A DNA stretch of 19,789 nt, from NCBI GenBank assembly GCA_902491215.1, contig CABUGV010000049.1:1-19789 (forward strand), written 5' to 3'. Below, one piece after another: positions 16,138-19,789 of this stretch. Each line of letters begins with the position of its first letter. Position 1 is the stretch's first letter. The notes beneath the pieces are model-generated. The model saw only the letters and a list, made by a program, of their open reading frames with translations. It did no database searches and had not been told where the DNA came from. The DNA comes from 43-108 sp001915545 (GTDB lineage: Bacteria > Bacteroidota > Bacteroidia > Bacteroidales > Bacteroidaceae). Both the position numbers and the translations under genes were made by a program.

Positions 16138-16557
16138 ATGATTTCATATCAGACAGAAGGCGTCAAGATGCCCGCCATAAAGAAGAGAGAAAACAACGCA
16201 TGGATAAAGAAGGTCGCGGCCGACTACGGAAAGAAGATTGGAGAGATTGCATACATCTTCTGCAGCGACGACAAGATTCTTGAGGTCAACCGCCAGTATC
16301 TGCATCACGATTACTACACAGACATCATCACGTTCGACTATACGGAAGACGATGTCATCAGCGGCGACATATTCATCAGCCTCGACACCGTAAAGTCGAA
16401 CTCTGAAGAACAGGGCACCGGATACGATGAGGAACTCCACCGGGTCATCATACACGGCATACTGCACCTATGCGGTATAAACGACAAAGGTGAAGGCGAA
16501 AGAGCCATCATGGAAGCGGCTGAAAACAAGGCGCTTGCAATGAGAAACGAGGAATAA
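16138..16557 (+). CDS. ybeY: Endoribonuclease YbeY, rRNA maturation factor
   Basis: This 139-residue metal-dependent RNase acts in 16S rRNA 3'-end maturation and ribosome quality control. Recognition rests on NRQYLHHDYYTDIITFDY (51-68), GDIFISLDTV (76-85) and the zinc motif in LHRVIIHGILHLCGIND. H106 and H110 are in place. The third ligand, usually His in HGxLHLxGYDH, aligns with D116; I recall Bacteroidetes proteins commonly reading GxxDK here, so it may be a lineage feature. Arg in HRV (R102) is conserved. Starting at the first ATG gives the usual MISYxxE opening. It is the last gene of the parE-coaD-ctp-ybeY series and faces the convergent glycosyltransferase pair. Confidence 0.92.
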   Translation: MISYQTEGVKMPAIKKRENNAWIKKVAADYGKKIGEIAYIFCSDDKILEVNRQYLHHDYYTDIITFDYTEDDVISGDIFISLDTVKSNSEEQGTGYDEELHRVIIHGILHLCGINDKGEGERAIMEAAENKALAMRNEE

Positions 16558-16637
16558 TAAACAGCCTCACAGCCAAAACCCGACGGCCGTAGGAAGCAAA
16601 AAACGGAACGATTCAAACAAACACCTGTCAACCGACT

Positions 16638-16683
16638 TAACAATCAGCCGATGCATTGCGAGAACAGATTCAGTTGATTGTTA
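16638..16683. terminator. Weak inverted repeat between ybeY and the GT2 gene
   Basis: TAACAATCA at 16638-16646 is exactly complementary to 16675-16683, and one wobble plus one GC pair can extend the stem inwards. The loop is long, about 24 bases, and no clear T-run follows on either strand. Its position between convergent stop codons is the main reason to consider it a terminator. Confidence 0.3.
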
Positions 16684-16712
16684 GCACAAAACAAAAATAT
16701 TACGGCAACAAA

Positions 16713-17489
16713 TCAGCGCCGTACTACGGCTCTTACGACAAACCATACATGGTGAAGCACAGTGGAAACCAAGCCATAGTGTTTCACCATTATTTTAAAG
16801 CGCTCTACGAGCGAAGCCTTATGATTGGCAGTAGTCATGCCTTCGGCCAGATAATCGGCCAGAACAGTTCGAGTATACACCAACGGCATACCCTTCGACT
16901 CAGCCTTCTCCATCACTCTGATGCACCAGTCGAAATCAGCAGAAAAGCGATAATTGAGATCATAAGGCAGACAGATTTCCTTATTTACATAGAAAGCCTG
17001 GTGGCACACGAGCATGCCGTTGCCGAACGAACGGCTGGTAAGTTTCTCCGGTGGTGCAAGCCTGCGGGCACGCAGACGCACTCCTTCGGCATCGACGATG
17101 TCCGTATTGCCGTAGACCACACCTGCCAAGCCGTGTCGGCCATCGCCTGCAGCCGCACCTACAACTTCTTCAAGAGATGAAGCGCTGTGCAGTTTATCGC
17201 CGGCATTGAGGAAACACAAGTAGGTGCCGGACGCAATGTCCATGGCCTTATTCATGGCGTCGTAAAGCCCCTTGTCGGGCTCGCTGACCACCACAATGCG
17301 CCTGTCGGGATGAGCATCCCGGTATCGGCGTGCAATGTCAGCAGTACCGTCCGACGACGCACCGTCCATAATTATGTGTTCCACATCAGCATAAGTCTGC
17401 ATGAGCACACTGTCGAGCGTGCGCTGTATGCAGTCCTTCGCATTGAAAGTCACGGTTATGACAGATACTGTAATATCGTTCATCGTCAT
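16713..17489 (-). CDS. Family 2 glycosyltransferase
   Basis: The 258-residue protein has the GT-A fold of GT2 enzymes. SVITVTFNAKDCIQRTLDSV (9-28) binds the nucleotide. IIMDGASSDGT (39-49) and SEPDKGLYDAMNKA (69-82) follow, then FLNAGD (93-98) at the DxD metal site position, and YRFSADFDWCIRV carries the acceptor-side acidic residues. This subset (EPDxGxYDAMNKG, NAGD) is common in capsule, O-antigen and exopolysaccharide clusters. The C-terminus ends in a hydrophobic stretch and basic RR rather than full membrane helices. ATG occurs at 17489 and 17483 with no distinguishing ribosome site. It is the second gene of a two-gene operon, 10 bases after the GT4 stop. Donor and acceptor sugars are unknown. 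Confidence 0.92.
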   Translation of the reverse strand: MTMNDITVSVITVTFNAKDCIQRTLDSVLMQTYADVEHIIMDGASSDGTADIARRYRDAHPDRRIVVVSEPDKGLYDAMNKAMDIASGTYLCFLNAGDKLHSASSLEEVVGAAAGDGRHGLAGVVYGNTDIVDAEGVRLRARRLAPPEKLTSRSFGNGMLVCHQAFYVNKEICLPYDLNYRFSADFDWCIRVMEKAESKGMPLVYTRTVLADYLAEGMTTANHKASLVERFKIMVKHYGLVSTVLHHVWFVVRAVVRR

Positions 17490-17499
17490 AAAAAAGGTA

Positions 17500-18789
17500 T
17501 CATTTCACAGCTTTGTGTTCTGAAGAAACAGAACCGTCCAAAGCCGAATTGTAAATCTCAATATATCTGCGGGCCACCTCATCCTCTGCATACGTATCGA
17601 CGGCCTTTCTGCGGGCCATCTCGCACAGATTTGCATAGTTGGAACCGTCGAGGGCCCAGTGTATGCCGTTTGCAAAGTCTGCCGCATCCTTGTAATAGGC
17701 CACATAGCCGTTGTGCAGATGGTCTATCATCTCCGGGATGCCGCCTATGGCGAATCCGATGCACGGCACACCGCACGACATTGCTTCGACAATCGTGTTG
17801 GGCAGGTTGTCCTGAAGCGACGGAGTGACATATAGGTCGACGGCATTATAAAGGTCAACCATGTGGGCCTCGTCACTCACATAGTCGATAGGATAAACGG
17901 TGAAAGGCACGTAGTTCTGCACCTTGTCCGACTCGGCACCGGCTACGACAAGACCGATATTGTCGGCTTCGGCAGGATACTTCTCCTTCAATATGTGGCA
18001 CGCATCGACCAGATACTTGAATCCTTTTCTTTCGTCGGTAATCTTCTGGCAACCGAAAAGAAGCAGACGCTTACCCTCCGGCAGACCGCACCTGCGGCGA
18101 GCCTCAGCCTTGTCCTCCGGGCGGAAAAGATTAGTGTTTATTGCATTCGGAATGTTTGTAACGAACTGTCCTTCGAGCAGACGGCTCTCCTTGGCAAGGT
18201 TCTCAAGCCAACGGCTGCACGCCACGAAACGGAGTTTGCTGTCTGAATACATCTTCAGCTTGCGTCGGAACACACGTGCCGACATGTCGTTCGGCGCACC
18301 TCCACGGTGTATGAACGGACATAGTCCGCATCCGGTACGATACTTCTGGCAGTCGCCCGAGTAGTGGCACACGCCTGTGAAATACCACATATCGTGCATG
18401 GTGAACACAACCGGCTTTCCCGAACGCAGAATCTTTGTAATATCATCCAACGAAAGAAAACCTTGATTCACCCAATGAAGATGCACAACGTCGGCCATGC
18501 GGAAATCAGACATTGAAGTAATGTCCGTACCCGTATTGGCAATATCCATCTGAAAAAGATTATTGCGGCTGAAACCATTTGAGAGCCAAATCACAAAACG
18601 CTCCCATATAAATTTGGCAGGCAGTTTCCAACTTGACGGCAACGGAACGACAGACACCAAAGACGACTGTTTGTCGCGAACAAGCATCTTTGCGTTGACC
18701 CCGTTATTCTTCAAGGCCTCCATCAGTCTGTTGGCCGCAATGGCCGCACCTCCTATCCTTTCCGATGTATTTATTATAAGAACCCTCAT
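17500..18789 (-). CDS. Family 4 glycosyltransferase
   Basis: With the ATG at 18789 (MRVLIINTSERIGGAAIAAN) the protein has 429 residues in the GT-B fold. The N-terminal glycine loop is SERIGGAA. DVVHLHWVNQG (100-110) and VVFTMHDMWYFTG (127-139) are acceptor-domain blocks. A four-cysteine stretch at C141, C147, C154 and C157 follows, a feature I recall from a recurrent GT4 subgroup. The donor domain contains VTPSLQDNLPNTIVEAMSCG (321-340), where the EX7E motif reads D327 and E335. The -7 box at 18808-18815 excludes the upstream in-frame ATG at 18810. It probably transfers a hexose to a surface glycan intermediate together with the GT2 gene that follows. No flippase, polymerase or epimerase gene is adjacent. 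Confidence 0.93.
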   Translation of the reverse strand: MRVLIINTSERIGGAAIAANRLMEALKNNGVNAKMLVRDKQSSLVSVVPLPSSWKLPAKFIWERFVIWLSNGFSRNNLFQMDIANTGTDITSMSDFRMADVVHLHWVNQGFLSLDDITKILRSGKPVVFTMHDMWYFTGVCHYSGDCQKYRTGCGLCPFIHRGGAPNDMSARVFRRKLKMYSDSKLRFVACSRWLENLAKESRLLEGQFVTNIPNAINTNLFRPEDKAEARRRCGLPEGKRLLLFGCQKITDERKGFKYLVDACHILKEKYPAEADNIGLVVAGAESDKVQNYVPFTVYPIDYVSDEAHMVDLYNAVDLYVTPSLQDNLPNTIVEAMSCGVPCIGFAIGGIPEMIDHLHNGYVAYYKDAADFANGIHWALDGSNYANLCEMARRKAVDTYAEDEVARRYIEIYNSALDGSVSSEHKAVK

Positions 18790-18807
18790 AGACAGCATTA
18801 TATACGG

Positions 18808-18815
18808 CAAAGTTA
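18808..18815 (-). promoter_or_regulatory. -7 box (TAACTTTG) of the glycosyltransferase pair
   Basis: On the minus strand 18815-18808 reads TAACTTTG, exact to TAnnTTTG. Transcription would start near 18802, leaving about 13 bases before the ATG at 18789. No good -33 box is seen at the normal distance, which may mean an activator is needed. Confidence 0.55.
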
Positions 18816-18898
18816 CCGCTTTTCAACTTAAAACACAGCCACAAACGCAAAATAATTGGCTTCACGACCGCCATAATGCCGAAAAACCGCCGACAGCA

Positions 18899-18986
18899 CG
18901 AGCGCCCGCAACCGAAATTCCGAGCGCTCACAACAAACACTGCGAGCCCTCGGAACTTTCATCGCGAGCCCTCGCAATCAAAACCG
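18899..18986. repeat. Array 2: four near-palindromic 10-mers at exact 22-bp period
   Basis: Units begin at 18899 (CGAGCGCCCG), 18921 (CGAGCGCTCA), 18943 (CGAGCCCTCG) and 18965 (CGAGCCCTCG), each followed by a 12-base spacer. The spacers differ but start with CAA or GAA, as do two of the three in array 1, giving a consensus of about YGAGCSCTCRSAA. A decayed unit may follow at 18987. The array sits in the 446-base gap between the GT4 start and tRNA-Asn, 83 bases upstream of the GT4 -7 box. Apart from the two promoters nothing else was found in that gap. GC content is clearly higher than in the flanking DNA. Its role is unknown. Confidence 0.8.
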
Positions 18987-19161
18987 CAAGAGCATACACC
19001 CGAAAAAAAGCCATGCACCCCCACACATAAAATACAGCCCAAATCTCGCATACATCGCCATTAATCTGCATCTGAATACATCTCAAAAGTCCAAGAATCC
19101 ACGCCAAAACAAAGAAAAAAGCAGATATTTCAATAAGAAACCACATTTTTCCCTTCCATTT

Positions 19162-19193
19162 TTTGCATATCTGAGAACAAGTCACTAATTTTG
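19162..19193 (+). promoter_or_regulatory. Promoter of tRNA-Asn (TTTG - 20 bp - TAATTTTG)
   Basis: TTTG at 19162-19165 and TAATTTTG at 19186-19193 are 20 bases apart, a full match to the Bacteroidetes promoter consensus. Transcription would start near 19200, giving a 5' leader of about 36 bases on the tRNA precursor. Confidence 0.75.
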
Positions 19194-19235
19194 CACCCGA
19201 AAACGAAATGCAACTGCATATTCGGACATAAAAAA

Positions 19236-19309
19236 GCTTCAGTAGCTCAGTTGGTTAGAGCACATGACTGTTAATCATGGGGTCGTTGGTTCAAGCCCAT
19301 CCTGAAGCG
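19236..19309 (+). tRNA. tRNA-Asn (anticodon GTT)
   Basis: A complete cloverleaf can be folded by eye. The acceptor stem GCTTCAG (19236-19242) pairs perfectly with CTGAAGC (19302-19308), with discriminator G at 19309. The D-stem is GCTC/GAGC around AGTTGGTTA. The anticodon stem is CATGA/TCATG with loop CTGTTAA, giving anticodon GTT at 19270-19272. The variable loop is GGGTC. The T-stem GTTGG/CCATC around TTCAAGC contains one U-U mismatch (19286 with 19300). CCA is not encoded, so it must be added enzymatically. A consensus promoter precedes and a hairpin follows. Confidence 0.95.
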
Positions 19310-19318
19310 CAACAAAAT

Positions 19319-19365
19319 AAATGCAATAAATCAAGAGGACGGAAATCCGAAGATTTATTGCATTT
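19319..19365 (+). terminator. Terminator of the tRNA-Asn transcript
   Basis: AAATGCAATAAATC at 19319-19332 is exactly complementary to 19352-19365, with a 19-base loop that may itself form a small GGA/TCC stem. The right arm runs into TTTTT (19363-19367). It lies 10 bases after the tRNA and fits an intrinsic terminator with an AT-rich stem. Confidence 0.7.
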
Positions 19366-19377
19366 TTCGTTATTACT

Positions 19378-19602
19378 AGATATTCTAAACTCTACCTCTT
19401 GCAGAACTGCACACGGCCAGGAACAGGAAGACAGAAATCCTTTGGATTTTCTTTGGAATACATACGGCAAATGCCATATTGATGATAGACAAGATCAGAA
19501 ACCGATCGGATAAAGCGGCATGACATGAATTTACAGACAGGATCAGAAGAGGTCATCCGGCTTCTTCAGGAGCGTCATATTTTTACGGATAGAAATATGT
19601 GA
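19378..19602 (+). other. Gene-poor region with possible decayed coding scraps
   Basis: No confident gene lies between the tRNA terminator and the hairpin at 19640. Two plus-strand pieces look weakly protein-like. One runs to the stop at 19511-19513 and includes RNPLDFLWNTYGKCHIDDRQ. The other is open from 19489, carries MNLQTGSEEVIRLLQERHIF from the ATG at 19525, and stops at 19600-19602. They are in different frames and could be remains of one frameshifted gene, or a short peptide plus noise. GACA(A/G)GATCAGAA also occurs twice (19488 and 19537). I recognise no family in either piece. Confidence 0.2.
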
Positions 19603-19639
19603 GAAAACAAGAAATTTACAATAAAAATACAATAAAATT

Positions 19640-19682
19640 ATGGCATAGGAAGTGATTATGTGTGACCATCTTCCTATGCCAT
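19640..19682. terminator. Perfect 13-bp hairpin near the right edge
   Basis: ATGGCATAGGAAG (19640-19652) is exactly complementary to 19670-19682, with a 17-base loop. On the minus strand the stem is followed by a T-rich run (AATTTTATTGTATTTTTATT). It would thus serve best as a terminator for a gene reading leftwards from beyond the window. No such gene is visible before the edge. Confidence 0.5.
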
Positions 19683-19741
19683 CTTACTTTGGGGGACATT
19701 TACTGAATATCCCTTGATAAACTGCCGAAAACGGAGCATAC

Positions 19742-19772
19742 CCACCCACTCAGAACGGTTCTATCCACCCAC
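19742..19772. repeat. Paired CCACCCAC repeats around a palindrome; possible mobile-element end
   Basis: CCACCCAC occurs at 19742-19749 and 19765-19772 (23-base period). The perfect 11-base palindrome AGAACGGTTCT (19752-19762) lies between them. The preceding bases from about 19691 (GGGGGACATTTACTG) have the look of an insertion-sequence end with internal transposase sites, as in IS21-type elements. No transposase frame is inside the window, so this is only a suggestion. It could equally be an operator of a gene beginning beyond 19789. Confidence 0.4.
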
Positions 19773-19789
19773 AATTATTGCTGAAATGG

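Noticed and set aside
18928..19185. Minus-strand 85-residue hydrophobic ORF
   Set aside because: It reads through the 22-bp repeat array at its C-terminal end, has no -7 box upstream and overlaps the tRNA promoter. The hydrophobic stretch may be chance in T-rich DNA.

Overview
The window looks like chromosomal DNA from a Bacteroidales bacterium, most likely Prevotella or a close relative. Three observations point there. Many promoters match the Bacteroidetes -7 box TAnnTTTG. Shine-Dalgarno sequences are mostly weak. Several families are typical of the group: DUF3943, a THUMP-like PG_1098-type methyltransferase, PepSY-like secreted proteins and a DUF6249-like protein beside an ECF sigma factor. 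The genus is inferred from general character, not from a search.

Left part (1-3000): a short signal-peptide ORF on the minus strand is cut by an early stop. A 22-bp-period array of near-palindromes follows, then a strong promoter and a membrane acyltransferase-3 gene. A perfect 14-bp hairpin separates this gene from a convergent minus-strand operon. That operon encodes a DUF6249-like membrane protein, an ECF sigma factor and a small two-helix membrane protein. No standard anti-sigma factor is visible, so one of the two membrane proteins may do that job.

Middle part (3000-11950), plus strand: a secreted DUF3943 protein and a VanX-type D-Ala-D-Ala dipeptidase (M15), then a THUMP-like methyltransferase, then an OmpR-type response regulator and histidine kinase overlapping by 4 bases, followed by a secreted PepSY-like protein with its own promoter. 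A hairpin separates these from a minus-strand MFS transporter whose promoter suggests a leaderless mRNA. A divergent GNAT-like acetyltransferase follows.

Right part (12020-19789): a same-direction cluster of parE, coaD, an S41 C-terminal processing protease and ybeY. A convergent minus-strand pair of glycosyltransferases (GT4 then GT2) probably makes a surface glycan. A second 22-bp-period array lies upstream of that pair. Then come tRNA-Asn(GTT) with a clear promoter and hairpin terminator, and about 400 bases with no confident gene. This last stretch holds decayed-looking coding scraps, a 13-bp hairpin and direct repeats that could be the end of a mobile element.

Most genes are ordinary chromosomal functions. 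The least explained structures are the two 22-bp arrays, both upstream of envelope-glycan genes, the sigma-factor operon with its unclassified membrane partners, and the gene-poor region after the tRNA.
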